Counted from the first letter of the stretch, positions 45,748 to 54,511 are shown. The stretch is DNA of 64,000 bases from JAGHKQ01 sp041920565 (GCA_041920565.1 JBHGXS010000068.1:1-64000), one strand, 5' to 3'. A program made the numbers and translations. The notes: generated by a model from the sequence alone, not told the origin.

Positions 45748-46743
45748 TTATACGTTTATACAGCCTTCTTTCTCAATATGTAAAAATACACCATATGCTT
45801 CCAGTACTTCTTCTTTTTCAACATTATAAATCCGTTCTATTTCTTGGTCCGGCATCTCACCGATGAATCGTTCCCAGCCTGCTTTATGCAAAACCGCAGC
45901 CCATACTGCTTCATCAGACGGCTTCGGCACAAACGGGTAGAAAATATAGGAGATTTGATACCAGTGCTCTTTCATAGCTTCAAATAAGGTTGGGTTCTCA
46001 TTCGCTATATGTTGTTCAAATATAGAAATAACATGATTGCTGAATCCCCACTTCCTTACGTCCTCCAATGCTGATGGGTTGATTGTCATTCGTTTTCCAA
46101 ACTTCTCAATCTCCATCTCTTTTTCAATGCCTGCTTCTATAAAGAGACTGATAATCAGCGATTTCACGAACGGATGCTTCGTCTCATCACGCAAAAAGGC
46201 AAGCAAAAAAGGAAACGGCCGCACAGAACCATGCTCTTTTATTTGTTTAATAGCTTGAAGCTGCAGAGTTAGATTCTGTCCTTCAAAAACCGGAGCCAGC
46301 TCTTCATATTCAGAAATAGCATGCGATTCTTCTTTTACATTCATCTTCTTCGCAAAAGACAATAAAGAAAGAAGCTTCTCTTTCTGTTCATCAGCCAGCT
46401 TTTGCGATTCTAATACACTTTGTATCGTTTCTTCCAGCTCTTCGTAATTATGCAATTGAATTAATATAGTAATATACATTTCAATGACATCGTAGTTTAC
46501 TTGCCTGCTATGCTGGAACAGCAACTCACAACGCTTTTTTGCTTCTTGCAGCTCATTTAATTCCATTAAGCAAACAATAGCCGCAAGCTCAGTTCGTTCC
46601 TCTTGCAAACCATGTTCTGCAAGCTGGTCAAAACATTGGAGTGCTTCTGCAAACCTCTTTTCATGCAGCGCTTCAAATCCTTTTTGCTGCAAGCGATGAA
46701 GCAAATTCGGAAAGAGGACAACAGTGTCTTGTTTCTTATTCAT
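45748..46743 (-). CDS. ysoA: YsoA-like TPR-repeat protein
   Basis: ATG at 46743 (MNKKQDTVVLFPNLLHRLQQKGFEAL) follows AGGGGTGGG. The 331-residue protein has helical repeats in its N-terminal half (e.g. GFEALHEKRFAEALQCFDQLAEHG, ELNELQEAKKRCELLFQ), typical of tetratricopeptide proteins. The C-terminal half is helical and without known motifs. Position upstream of tig matches ysoA of B. subtilis. No biochemical role is known to me. Confidence 0.85.
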   Translation of the reverse strand: MNKKQDTVVLFPNLLHRLQQKGFEALHEKRFAEALQCFDQLAEHGLQEERTELAAIVCLMELNELQEAKKRCELLFQHSRQVNYDVIEMYITILIQLHNYEELEETIQSVLESQKLADEQKEKLLSLLSFAKKMNVKEESHAISEYEELAPVFEGQNLTLQLQAIKQIKEHGSVRPFPFLLAFLRDETKHPFVKSLIISLFIEAGIEKEMEIEKFGKRMTINPSALEDVRKWGFSNHVISIFEQHIANENPTLFEAMKEHWYQISYIFYPFVPKPSDEAVWAAVLHKAGWERFIGEMPDQEIERIYNVEKEEVLEAYGVFLHIEKEGCINV

Positions 46744-46821
46744 ATTCCCACCCCTTTGCAGGGTTATTTTACACACTAGTGTAGCACACAAATTTCGTAT
46801 AGAAAACCAAACCCCTCCAGA

Positions 46822-47544
46822 TTAAATAACCGGATAGGTTTGCATAAACGGATGAATAACAATTTGGTCGATGATAATATTGCTCGGAGCACTCGCCATA
46901 TAAATCACCGCATTGGCAATATCATCCGCTTGAATCATCGTTTCCTTTCCCGGTGCGCCTTGTGTGCCGCCCGCAAAATATGTATCTACCATTCCCGGAT
47001 TGATTGTACCGACACGCACATTATACTCCCTCATTTCTTGCGCCAAAGAGCCGCTGAAGCCTTGTACCGCATATTTTGTCGCTGTATATGCAGCACCGTT
47101 GGCAATAGTATAACGTCCCACATCAGAAGATATAGTAATAATTGTTCCGCTTCGTTTTTCTTTTAAGTATGGCAACACAGCTTTGGAGCATAAGAACACA
47201 CCTTGTACGTTCACTTCAAATACCCGTTTCCATTCTTCTAATCCCGTTTCTTCTACCAGCTTAAAAAATCCGATTCCCGCATTATTTACCAGTACATCCA
47301 CCGTACCAAATGCTTGAATTGTCTTTTCAACTGCTGTTTGTACGTCTTGTTCATTGGAAACATCGGCTTGAAAAGTTTCTACCATTGTATATCCTTTTTC
47401 TTTTAACTCTTTCCCGACACTGTGAATTTCTTCACTGCTTCCCCATAAGGACAGCTTCATTTCCTTCTCTGCCAAGCGCAGCGCAATGGACTTTCCGATT
47501 CCGCGTGTGGCTCCCGTCACGATTGCTACTTGATTCTCTAACAT
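46822..47544 (-). CDS. Short-chain dehydrogenase/reductase (FabG-like)
   Basis: ATG at 47544 (MLENQVAIVTGATRGIGKSIALRLAEK) follows AAGGAAG. The 240-residue protein has the cofactor loop TGATRGIG, NNAG (VLVNNAGIGFF), and the catalytic Ser (TISSDVG) and YxxxK (YTATKYAVQGF). Residues after strand 2 favour NADP(H) but this is uncertain. The ending IIIDQIVIHPFMQTYPVI is like 3-oxoacyl-ACP-reductase-type enzymes. The substrate cannot be told. It is not part of the B. subtilis order here. Confidence 0.9.
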   Translation of the reverse strand: MLENQVAIVTGATRGIGKSIALRLAEKEMKLSLWGSSEEIHSVGKELKEKGYTMVETFQADVSNEQDVQTAVEKTIQAFGTVDVLVNNAGIGFFKLVEETGLEEWKRVFEVNVQGVFLCSKAVLPYLKEKRSGTIITISSDVGRYTIANGAAYTATKYAVQGFSGSLAQEMREYNVRVGTINPGMVDTYFAGGTQGAPGKETMIQADDIANAVIYMASAPSNIIIDQIVIHPFMQTYPVI

Positions 47545-47631
47545 TCTGTTTCTTCCTTTCATTTTAAGCTACATTTAAGAATATACGACTGCATGCCTGT
47601 TTGCAAATTTGGACTTTTTCATTTTAAGCAC

Positions 47632-47656
47632 AAAAAGGCTGCAATCGCAGCCTTTT
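47632..47656 (-). terminator. Terminator after the secreted-protein gene
   Basis: AAAAGGCTGC-aatc-GCAGCCTTTT, a perfect 10-bp stem with T-rich flank, overlaps the 3' end of the gene ending at 47655. Confidence 0.85.
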
Positions 47657-48089
47657 ACTGTTTCAAACCAAGAAAAAATTCTGTCTTTTGTACACCCGTC
47701 GTTATTACAAGTTCGTCAATTTGCTTTGTAAGCTTATCCGGACAGACTGTCAGCTCATGCATTTCCCACTTATCCATTAACTGAAACGGCGGCGAGGTAT
47801 CCGCTTTTACAATTTCTCCTTTTGCATTGTGTTCCTCAATTTTCAACTGTACTGTGCCGGTTCCTTTCAAAAATACTCTGAAGGTATGCATTTGCTTAGA
47901 ATCTAGATTGATTTCCTTATGAACAAATCCCTCATTTTTTTGTTTCCCCTCCGTAATAACAATATAAGCTCCATCTTTTTTATACACCTTTGCTCCTACT
48001 CCAACAAGGGGATTCTCTTCCGGCTCCGCAGATGCGCCGTACGGCATAAAAAGCAACGATAAGCATAATAAACAGATGATTTTTTTCAT
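47655..48089 (-). CDS. Secreted protein of unknown function (144 aa)
   Basis: The N-terminus MKKIICLLCLSLLFMPYGASAEPEE is a clear Sec signal peptide with cleavage after ASA. The mature ~122 residues look all-beta (GAYIVITEGKQ, HTFRVFLKGTGTVQLKIEEHNAKGEI, WEMHELTVCPDKLTKQIDELVITTGV), resembling a carbohydrate-binding jelly-roll. I do not recognise the family. The ribosome site is GGAGGA. It stands alone on the minus strand. Confidence 0.75.
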   Translation of the reverse strand: MKKIICLLCLSLLFMPYGASAEPEENPLVGVGAKVYKKDGAYIVITEGKQKNEGFVHKEINLDSKQMHTFRVFLKGTGTVQLKIEEHNAKGEIVKADTSPPFQLMDKWEMHELTVCPDKLTKQIDELVITTGVQKTEFFLGLKQ

Positions 48090-48325
48090 TTTTTCCTCCT
48101 AATGTTACCGTAAATTACAACACATCTTTTAGTATGTACGCCGGGAAAAGGAATCATGTTGTTAAAAAATCAAGTCAGTAAAATTTAACATGCCTTCGTT
48201 CATCATGGCAGGAACCTTTAATACTCTTTACAACCCATATTGATGCTTTTAACATCAGATGATTAAAATCCCTCCGTATCACTTGTTCGACATAAATTTA
48301 AATCTATTGTATTTTTTGTTTTACG

Positions 48326-48628
48326 AAGAATCCAAAAGTACGCGTATATTTAATGGAATATTACAATGCGTTTCCATATTTACCGCCGGCACAACAAGCT
48401 CCTCTTATGGACATACTGGATCAGCTTAATAAATCCATTGAAATCGTCACTAAATTATATCCCTCTACCGTTTATATACAAACCGCTGCAATCATCGCAC
48501 AAAACTATCCAGTTTATCTTCCGAATCCAGCTGACATTCATCTAAGTTTAGCTGGCTATCAAGCGATAGCCGGCCAATTTTTCCAAAAGATTAACAAATC
48601 TAAAGTGAAGGAACATGTTGCACAGTAA
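48326..48628 (+). pseudogene. C-terminal remnant of an SGNH/GDSL hydrolase
   Basis: The frame from 48326 reads KNPKVRVYLMEYYNAFPYLPP and ends in a block with DIHLSLAGYQAIAGQFF. The D-x-H of DIHLS is the catalytic Asp-His of SGNH hydrolases, and K-x-P-x-x-x-VYLM-YYNAFPYL is their strand just before the C-terminal part. The N-terminal half with the GDS serine is absent: the 230 bp upstream hold nothing similar. The open part (ATG at 48353) has no good ribosome site. It is probably a deletion remnant. Confidence 0.75.
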
Positions 48629-48724
48629 TCCTGTTCTGCACAAAAAGTGTCTTACTATAATTAAATCTGTCATTTCACCAGATTAATATCGGTTTATTCA
48701 AATTTTTATATTTTTATGTAACAA

Positions 48725-48760
48725 GAAAGAAGCTGATTCCGCAGGATCGGCTTCTTTTTA
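48725..48760. terminator. Hairpin between the SGNH remnant and the small membrane gene
   Basis: AAGAAGCTGATtccgcaggATCGGCTTCTTTTT, a stem of about ten pairs flanked by A- and T-runs, can serve either strand. Confidence 0.75.
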
Positions 48761-48797
48761 TAGTTTTCCTAAAGGCACTTGAACTTGTACAAACATA

Positions 48798-48935
48798 CTA
48801 ATAAAAAATTTTTATGAGACATCCTATTAACGCAACAACGCCTACAAAAACAATCACTTTGACATTTTCTCTTGCTTTCGGTTCAACTAAAGGATGTTTC
48901 TCTTGCTCCATGGGCTTATGCTGTTCTTTCTCCAC
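48798..48935 (-). CDS. Small single-pass membrane protein (45 aa), paralogue of the next gene
   Basis: GTG at 48935 has AAGGGGTG upstream. The protein MEKEQHKPMEQEKHPLVEP... has a basic-acidic N-terminus and one C-terminal membrane helix (VIVFVGVVALIGCLIKIFY). Its HPLVEPKARENVK block matches RPLVHPNAKNNVK in the neighbouring protein, so the two are likely paralogues. An internal ATG eight codons on is an alternative start. No function is known to me. Confidence 0.62.
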   Translation of the reverse strand: MEKEQHKPMEQEKHPLVEPKARENVKVIVFVGVVALIGCLIKIFY

Positions 48936-49003
48936 GATGCCACACCCCTTTTCCATATCCCGTTACCTTACTATATTTCTGATTAAACAGAAAAAGACGG
49001 AAT

Positions 49004-49234
49004 TCATCCGTCTTTTTTGCTGCTGTAGGCGTTTGTTGTAACTGTATGAAACTTTGCATTAGATTTAATCGTCACGATTTGAGTTCCTCGAAAAACCCCA
49101 TACATCATATAGCCGAACAGAAATAGGATGCCGATTACCATAATAAAAATCATCATTTTTACATTATTCTTGGCATTCGGATGAACAAGCGGCCTTTCAC
49201 CGGTTCTCAGTTGTTTGTACTTTTCCAATTCCAT
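49004..49234 (-). CDS. Small single-pass membrane protein (76 aa)
   Basis: ATG at 49234 (MELEKYKQLRTGERPLVHPNAKNNVK) follows GGGCGGG; the frame extends upstream without a better start. One membrane helix (MMIFIMVIGILFLFGYMMYGVF) is followed by ~25 polar residues. A terminator (AAAAAGACGGA-attca-TCCGTCTTTTT, 48991-49017) covers its stop codon. It shares the PLVxPxAxxNVK block with the 45-aa neighbour. Unknown role. Confidence 0.75.
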   Translation of the reverse strand: MELEKYKQLRTGERPLVHPNAKNNVKMMIFIMVIGILFLFGYMMYGVFRGTQIVTIKSNAKFHTVTTNAYSSKKDG

Positions 49235-49430
49235 GGAATCCCGCCCTTTAAGTTGTAGTATGGGTAGGAAGATTACAGGTAATAATACTATATTCCAGTA
49301 CAAACAAAGTGTTGACGGCAAATGAAAAACCTTCTATACCTACTAAATAGGAAAGAGAACACTTATGATTTTAACCATATTCTAATTCATTTTCACGGAC
49401 CTGCACAACAAGTGGCGCATAATACACAAC

Positions 49431-49464
49431 AAAAAAAGCTGATACAAATATATCAGCTTTTTTT
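49431..49464 (-). terminator. Terminator after the tRNA pair
   Basis: A 14-bp stem AAAAAAAGCTGATA / TATCAGCTTTTTTT with a six-base loop lies 5 bp beyond tRNA-Arg on the minus strand. Confidence 0.9.
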
Positions 49465-49468
49465 GTGA

Positions 49469-49542
<74 letters not shown>

Positions 49543-49546
49543 ATAT

Positions 49547-49620
49547 TGGAGCGGGTGATGAGAATCGAACTCACGACCAGAGCTTGGAAGGCTCTTGTTT
49601 TACCACTAAACTACACCCGC
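49547..49620 (-). tRNA. tRNA-Gly (TCC)
   Basis: A 74-nt cloverleaf including an encoded CCA: acceptor GCGGGTG/CACCCGC, D-arm GTTTAGTGGTAAAAC, anticodon loop with TCC (49586-49588), T-arm with AGTTCGATTCT. It lies 4 bp upstream of tRNA-Arg in the same transcript. Confidence 0.97.
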
Positions 49621-49699
49621 AATATGTGAAATTATTACAATGTCCTATCGACATTCTTTATTATATTCTTATGACTATACGAAGTCAACATCTTTTTAC

Positions 49700-49727
49700 A
49701 GGTTAGAGAAAAATTTTTCTCTAACCT
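49700..49727. terminator. Terminator after ysnB, perfect 28-bp palindrome
   Basis: AGGTTAGAGAAAAA (49700-49713) is the exact reverse complement of 49714-49727; the ysnB stop codon is inside it. Inner A5/T5 will form the loop. Confidence 0.75.
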
Positions 49728-50227
49728 ATTGTAAAAGCTTTTTTAGCTATTATATGCCCTTCCAGATCAAAAAATGTGACTTCTGCTTCTTTTTCTTTCA
49801 CTTCCAATATTGCATATGTCTTTTCTTTTCGAGAACGCGGCAGCAAAATACTGCCAGGGTTAATGAACAATATTCCATCTATCATTTCCGCTCCCATAAC
49901 ATGCGAATGACCGAAGCATGCAACATTTGCTTCCACTTCCTTCGCGCGATATAAAAGAGTTTGCAGTGTCATCTTAATATTGTACAAATGACCATGCGTT
50001 ACAAAAAAACGGGTTCCTTCCACTTCTTTTACGATTTCGTTCGGAAACGTTCCGCCGAAGTCACAATTCCCTTTCACGACTTCAAAGCCATGCAGTTCTG
50101 CATGCTGCATGGATAACTCTGAATCGCCGCAATGAATCATGACATCCACGTCGTCTTTGTATTGCTTCTTCAATGCTTCCAGCTCAGTTGTCAAACCATG
50201 GCTGTCACTGACAATTAATGCTCTCAT
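49721..50227 (-). CDS. ysnB: YsnB, YfcE/MJ0936-type metallophosphoesterase
   Basis: ATG at 50227 (MRALIVSDSHGLTTELEAL) follows GGGGGAGAAAGG. The 168-residue protein has the calcineurin-like motifs DSHG, HCGDSE, GNCD, THGH and GHSH that bind two metal ions. It probably hydrolyses phosphodiesters; the natural substrate is not known. The start overlaps rdgB by 4 bp. Confidence 0.93.
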   Translation of the reverse strand: MRALIVSDSHGLTTELEALKKQYKDDVDVMIHCGDSELSMQHAELHGFEVVKGNCDFGGTFPNEIVKEVEGTRFFVTHGHLYNIKMTLQTLLYRAKEVEANVACFGHSHVMGAEMIDGILFINPGSILLPRSRKEKTYAILEVKEKEAEVTFFDLEGHIIAKKAFTIG

Positions 50228-50838
50228 CCTTTCTCCCCCAAAAACCATTCTGGAATCTTTTCTTCCAGCTTGCGCAATGCGCGAGCGCGATGACTGATTT
50301 TATTTTTTTCTTCTTTTGTTAATTCCGCCATCGTATTTTTCATTTCTTCTATGTAAAAAATCGGATCATATCCAAAGCCGTTCTCTCCGCGTGGCTGGTC
50401 AATGATTTTCCCTTCGCATGTTCCGTTGACGATGACTGTTTGTTTATCTTCTTCAGGAAAGGCAACTGCCAAGGCGCAGTAAAAACGGGCTGTCCGCTTC
50501 GTTTCGTCAACATCCTTGAGCTCCTCTAATACCTTTTGAATATTGGCCTGATCATCTTTTTGCTCCCCTGCAAAACGAGCAGAATGTACCCCCGGCTTGC
50601 CATTTAGTGCATCGATCATTAACCCGGAATCATCCGCAATCACGATTTCACCAAGCTGCTTGCATAAGCTTTCCGCTTTTAAAATCGCATTTTCTTCAAA
50701 TGTAGTGCCTGTTTCCTCCACTTCCTCAATATAAGGAAAATCGTGAAGTGATTTTACTTGTAAATCATATTTTTCGAATAACGATGCAAACTCGCGAACT
50801 TTCCCTGCATTTTTTGTAGCTATCACTACTGGTTTCAT
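50224..50838 (-). CDS. rdgB: dITP/XTP pyrophosphatase RdgB (YsnA)
   Basis: This enzyme removes ITP, dITP and XTP from the nucleotide pool. The 204-residue protein has the substrate-binding ATKNAGKVREF, the catalytic region VIADDSGLMIDALNGKPGVHSARFAG, and GENGFGYDPIFY with ISHRARAL at the end. It sits between rph and ysnB. Confidence 0.96.
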   Translation of the reverse strand: MKPVVIATKNAGKVREFASLFEKYDLQVKSLHDFPYIEEVEETGTTFEENAILKAESLCKQLGEIVIADDSGLMIDALNGKPGVHSARFAGEQKDDQANIQKVLEELKDVDETKRTARFYCALAVAFPEEDKQTVIVNGTCEGKIIDQPRGENGFGYDPIFYIEEMKNTMAELTKEEKNKISHRARALRKLEEKIPEWFLGEKG

Positions 50839-50853
50839 ACATGTCGCCTCCCG

Positions 50854-51591
50854 TTAGTTAATCTTTTCAGCTAATTCTCCTAACGCTTCTTTCTGAATTT
50901 CAATCAGTTTTAAAATGCCTTCTTCAGCTACACTCAACAATTCATGAAGCTGATTTTTGCTGAAAGTGGCTTCTTCCCCGGTCCCTTGCACTTCCACAAA
51001 TTCTCCTTTACCGGTCATCACAATGTTCATATCCACATTCGCTTTAGAATCTTCCGCGTAATTCAAGTCCAGTACAACGCCGATTTCATCTAAAATGCCG
51101 ACGGAAGTCGCTGCTAAGTAGTCTTTTACCGGAAGCTTAGACAAACTCCCTCTCTCCAGAAGCTTTCCAAACGCCAACACCATGGCTACATAAGCGCCTG
51201 TAATCGAAGCTGTTCTTGTCCCTCCGTCTGCTTGAATAACATCGCAATCTATCCAAACTGTCTTTTCACCCAATGCTTCTAGATCCACAACAGAACGAAG
51301 GGCGCGGCCAATGAGGCGCTGGATTTCCATCGTTCTCCCGGCCACTTTTCCTTTGCTGGATTCACGGATGGTGCGCTGTTCCGTCGCCCGCGGAATCATC
51401 GCATATTCAGCTGTAATCCACCCTTTTCCTTCTCCTCTCATAAAAGGCGGGACACGATCATCTATGCTTGCCGTACAAATGACTTTTGTGTCGCCCACTT
51501 CTATTAATACCGACCCTTCCGGATGCTTTAAATAATTTGTTTGAATATGTACACGTCGAAGTTCATTTTGCTGACGTCCGTCCACTCTCAT
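50854..51591 (-). CDS. rph: Ribonuclease PH
   Basis: RNase PH trims tRNA 3' ends phosphorolytically. The 245 residues show MRVDGR, the phosphate-binding RTIRESSKGKVAGRTMEIQRLIGRALR and CDVIQADGGTRTASITGAYVAM, and EVQGTGEEATFSKNQL near the C-terminus. GGGAGGT precedes the ATG. Confidence 0.98.
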   Translation of the reverse strand: MRVDGRQQNELRRVHIQTNYLKHPEGSVLIEVGDTKVICTASIDDRVPPFMRGEGKGWITAEYAMIPRATEQRTIRESSKGKVAGRTMEIQRLIGRALRSVVDLEALGEKTVWIDCDVIQADGGTRTASITGAYVAMVLAFGKLLERGSLSKLPVKDYLAATSVGILDEIGVVLDLNYAEDSKANVDMNIVMTGKGEFVEVQGTGEEATFSKNQLHELLSVAEEGILKLIEIQKEALGELAEKIN

Positions 51592-51992
51592 AAAAAAACC
51601 TCCCTATATCCTTAATAGTATAGCCAAAACGCCTTATGTATAAGAAAGAAAACTTGAAGCGCAGGAGAAGAAAGCTATGCTTTCTTCTCCTTCAAAAAGA
51701 AAAGGAAGCTGCTTCAAGCTTCCACTTTTGTAACAAGTATATCAGATTTTCCTTTGTGAACTACCCACCACTTAACTTTGTTTGAAATGGGGCTTCTAAG
51801 CGACTTGTGTGTTATAGCCGAACGATAAGCAACACATAAGAACCACTTTACGCTTCCCCTTATCCCGAAGGTGTTCATTCTAATGTTATTATACCATATG
51901 CGTTTGCTACCGCAAACCGAAATTCATCTTCCTCTTATCGTTGGGATAAGGTCTTTTACATGCTTGAAGAGGGAAACTTCTTTCGGATTTAA
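51592..51992. other. Intergenic region between gerM and rph
   Basis: 401 bp without a gene. GGAGAAGAAAGC-tat-GCTTTCTTCTCC (51664-51690) is a perfect 12-bp hairpin. GGAAGCT...AGCTTCC (51704-51724), followed on the minus strand by TTTTCTTTTT, is a likely terminator. CTTATCCC near 51858 and GGGATAAG near 51943 form a distant inverted repeat. Confidence 0.6.
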
Positions 51993-53102
51993 TTAAAAAC
52001 TACCTGTATTGACATTTTGCGGACGTGTCACCGGCTTTGTCAGCTTTTGTCCTTTTTCATTTAACACATTGGCTTTTCCATTTACTTCGATCGCCACACT
52101 GTTAATTCCTTTTTGCTCCGTTAATGATAGAACAAGAGAATTCAGCACATAGCTGGATACAATATTTTTGCTTACGTTGCCATAAATATTTTCATTAAAA
52201 TTTAAAGTTATTTTGCCGTCTTGATATTTTGGCTCTCCTAAGAGCTTTACATCAGAGTTAAAGTCACTGACAAGGTTGGATTTATGAGAAGGTCCTTTAA
52301 TAAGCTCTTTTACTACAGCCGTTACTTCATCCTTGCTGTTGTTGGCAATGCGGCGCGTTACCGGCACATAGTAATGCTTCTTGCCGCTTTGCGCTATAAA
52401 ATATAATGTAACGGGTTTTGTATTGTGCACGTCTACTACATCTTCGTCATCGAAGTTAATGCCATCTGCACGGCTTAACCCCTTTCCTATCGGAGTTTTA
52501 TTGACAGGCATGGCAGCTAAATCTTTACCATTAATGCGAAATTTTACATTCTTCACGTTTTCAAATTGTGTTAACGTCCAAGTTACTGCTTCCACAATTT
52601 TACGCTCTTCTTCTTTTTTATATTTTTTGAAATCTGTCGAGAAATCTGCTACGGCTGTTCCGTTTTTCGTAATATCGACTCCCAATACTTCAGTATTTGC
52701 CGGTAATACGGCCTGGAACCCGTTAGGCAGAAGATTTGTAACCGGACCATCCTTCACTAAGTATTCCAATGCTTGCTTCACAACCGCCCCGTCTTTCGCA
52801 GTTGGAAGTGCAATAGATTGCGGCACAACATATCCGTTTTTATCCACTAAATACAATTCACGTATAACTGTTGTTTTCGCTTGCTTTTCTTGTGCCTTGT
52901 TTGCATTTTCTTTCGCTTGCTGCCCTTGCCCGTTTGCTGGAGCTGCTTCTTTTTTGGAGTTTTCTTTTTCCGTGTAGCTTACTTTTTGCGGCGGATCAAT
53001 TTCTTTTGCTTCTTTATCCTGCCCTAACAGGCTGCACCCTGATAATAACATCGCGCCCGCAATGACAGATGTAATGAGCTTCAAGACAGTAGCTTTACGC
53101 AT
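51993..53102 (-). CDS. gerM: GerM, spore germination/cell-wall lipoprotein
   Basis: GerM acts with the SpoIIIA-SpoIIQ complex during engulfment and is needed for normal cortex and germination. The 369-residue protein has a lipoprotein signal (VIAGAMLLSGCSLLG, lipidated C23), a Lys/Gln-rich linker and two GerMN domains (~80-205, YLVDKNGYVVPQSIALP..., and ~225-350, LYFIAQSGKKHYYVPVTRRI...). AGGAGGGG precedes ATG at 53102. It lies upstream of rph. Confidence 0.95.
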   Translation of the reverse strand: MRKATVLKLITSVIAGAMLLSGCSLLGQDKEAKEIDPPQKVSYTEKENSKKEAAPANGQGQQAKENANKAQEKQAKTTVIRELYLVDKNGYVVPQSIALPTAKDGAVVKQALEYLVKDGPVTNLLPNGFQAVLPANTEVLGVDITKNGTAVADFSTDFKKYKKEEERKIVEAVTWTLTQFENVKNVKFRINGKDLAAMPVNKTPIGKGLSRADGINFDDEDVVDVHNTKPVTLYFIAQSGKKHYYVPVTRRIANNSKDEVTAVVKELIKGPSHKSNLVSDFNSDVKLLGEPKYQDGKITLNFNENIYGNVSKNIVSSYVLNSLVLSLTEQKGINSVAIEVNGKANVLNEKGQKLTKPVTRPQNVNTGSF

Positions 53103-53184
53103 ACATACCCCTCCTAAGCTGGTTTGTACTACTATATATACGAGCTCTCTTTTTTATTTAGACCAAGCTTCATGGCAAAATTTA

Positions 53185-53216
53185 TAAAAAAATAACCCTT
53201 CTTATTCAGAAGGGTT
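53185..53216 (-). terminator. Terminator after racE
   Basis: AACCCTTCT-tattc... stem (53194-53202 with 53208-53216), followed by T-rich sequence on the minus strand, starts at the racE stop. Confidence 0.85.
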
Positions 53217-54010
53217 TACAGAGTAATCGTTTTTACATTTTCAATCGGCTGTCCGAACCACTGCGAAGCAATCTGCTTGAACTTCTCCGTCGGACCCGTT
53301 GTTAAGAAAAGATGATCGTGCTGCTCTTCTCCTTTATTTAAAAGCTTACTATGATAAAGGATCGTGCTCACTTCCCGTGCCGTTTCGTCTCCCGAACTAA
53401 TAAGCTGTACATTGTCTCCCATCACCCGCTGAATGACCGGACCAAGAATCGGGTAGTGCGTACACCCTAAAATTAATGTGTCAATACTCGTATTCTTCAA
53501 AGGAGCAAGGGTATCGGCAACGATTTCATACGCTTTCTCTCCTTCATGCTCACCGTTCTCTACAAGAGGAACAAACGGCGGACATGCTAATCCTTTTACC
53601 TTCACACGGTTGTTAATGGATTTCAAAGCATGCTCATATGCCTTGCTTTCAATGGTTCCAATCGTTCCAATGACACCTACTTGATGGTTTTTCGTCACCT
53701 TTAAGGCCGTTCGGGCTCCTGGGTGAATGACACCGACAACCGGAATCCCAAGCTCCGCTTGCATTTCTTCCAATACAACAGACGTAGCCGTATTGCACGC
53801 AATGACAAGCAGCTTAATATCATGCGCAAGCAAATAATTGGTTATTTCCCAAGTAAACCGTCTTACTTCTTCACGCGGACGCGGACCGTACGGACAGCGT
53901 GCCGTATCACCTAAATATATGATTTTCTCTTTCGGCAGCTGACGAATAATTTCTCTTGCTACTGTCAATCCGCCAACTCCAGAGTCAATAACACCAATCG
54001 GTCTGTTCAA
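53216..54010 (-). CDS. racE: Glutamate racemase
   Basis: RacE makes D-glutamate for peptidoglycan. I chose the TTG at 54010 (LNRPIGVIDSGVGGLTVARE, read as Met) because it matches the known N-terminus and has GGGGCGAT upstream; another TTG 14 codons earlier is possible. The two catalytic cysteines are in VIACNTATS and ILGCTHYPIL; GDTARCPYGPRP is also present. About 264 residues. Confidence 0.94.
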   Translation of the reverse strand: MNRPIGVIDSGVGGLTVAREIIRQLPKEKIIYLGDTARCPYGPRPREEVRRFTWEITNYLLAHDIKLLVIACNTATSVVLEEMQAELGIPVVGVIHPGARTALKVTKNHQVGVIGTIGTIESKAYEHALKSINNRVKVKGLACPPFVPLVENGEHEGEKAYEIVADTLAPLKNTSIDTLILGCTHYPILGPVIQRVMGDNVQLISSGDETAREVSTILYHSKLLNKGEEQHDHLFLTTGPTEKFKQIASQWFGQPIENVKTITL

Positions 54011-54149
54011 AAGATCGCCCCATTTTCTGATAAAATACTGTCTGCTGATCAATGAGCTTATTCCTCTCCATTGCCTGACAAACCATGTTTTATTTTCCTC
54101 CTTTTTTCTTGAAAATGCAACTGATGTACAACGGATATGTAAAATTGGA

Positions 54150-54187
54150 ATAATAAAATAACCGGCTTTCTTAAAGTGAAAGCCGGC
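54150..54187 (-). terminator. Terminator after gerE
   Basis: CCGGCTTTC (54162-54170) pairs with GAAAGCCGG (54178-54186), then TTATTTTATT on the minus strand. Confidence 0.85.
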
Positions 54188-54192
54188 ATCTA

Positions 54193-54417
54193 TTATAGTT
54201 CAAGCTCTCCCATACGAAGAAGCTCAACAACCGCTTGTGAGCGCCCCTTTACCCCAAGCTTTTGCATTGCATTTGAGATATGGTTCCGTACTGTCTTCTC
54301 GCTGATGAACAATTCACCGGCAATTTCCTTCGTCGTCTTATCTTGGACTAATAGTTCGAACACTTCTCTTTCTCTTTTTGTAAGTAACGGTTTGGATGAA
54401 AAGTCTTTTTCCTTCAA
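54193..54417 (-). CDS. gerE: GerE, late mother-cell transcription factor
   Basis: GerE is the last regulator of the mother-cell cascade and activates or represses coat genes. All 74 residues are a LuxR-type helix-turn-helix (LTKREREVFELLVQDKTTKEIAGELFISEKTVRNHISNAMQKLGVKGRSQAV), the normal size for GerE, with no receiver domain. The sigma-K promoter upstream fits its known control. Confidence 0.97.
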   Translation of the reverse strand: MKEKDFSSKPLLTKREREVFELLVQDKTTKEIAGELFISEKTVRNHISNAMQKLGVKGRSQAVVELLRMGELEL

Positions 54418-54482
54418 CTGGTATAACCCTCCTTGCTTAAGCCAGAGCTGTCTGTAGGCATTGGGTATCTATTTAGTCATAG

Positions 54483-54511
54483 TATTCTATGACTTTGTGC
54501 AGCTTTCGGTG
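54483..54511 (-). promoter_or_regulatory. Sigma-K promoter of gerE
   Basis: On the minus strand CACC (54508-54511) and CATAGAATA (54483-54491) are separated by 16 bp, a full match to the sigma-K pattern mACm-N16-CATAnnnTA. It is 66 bp upstream of gerE, which is transcribed by sigma-K in B. subtilis. Confidence 0.7.

Noticed and set aside
51664..51690. Perfect 12-bp hairpin in the gerM-rph gap as a small RNA gene
   Set aside because: No promoter or T-run ending that would define a transcript; noted only as intergenic structure.
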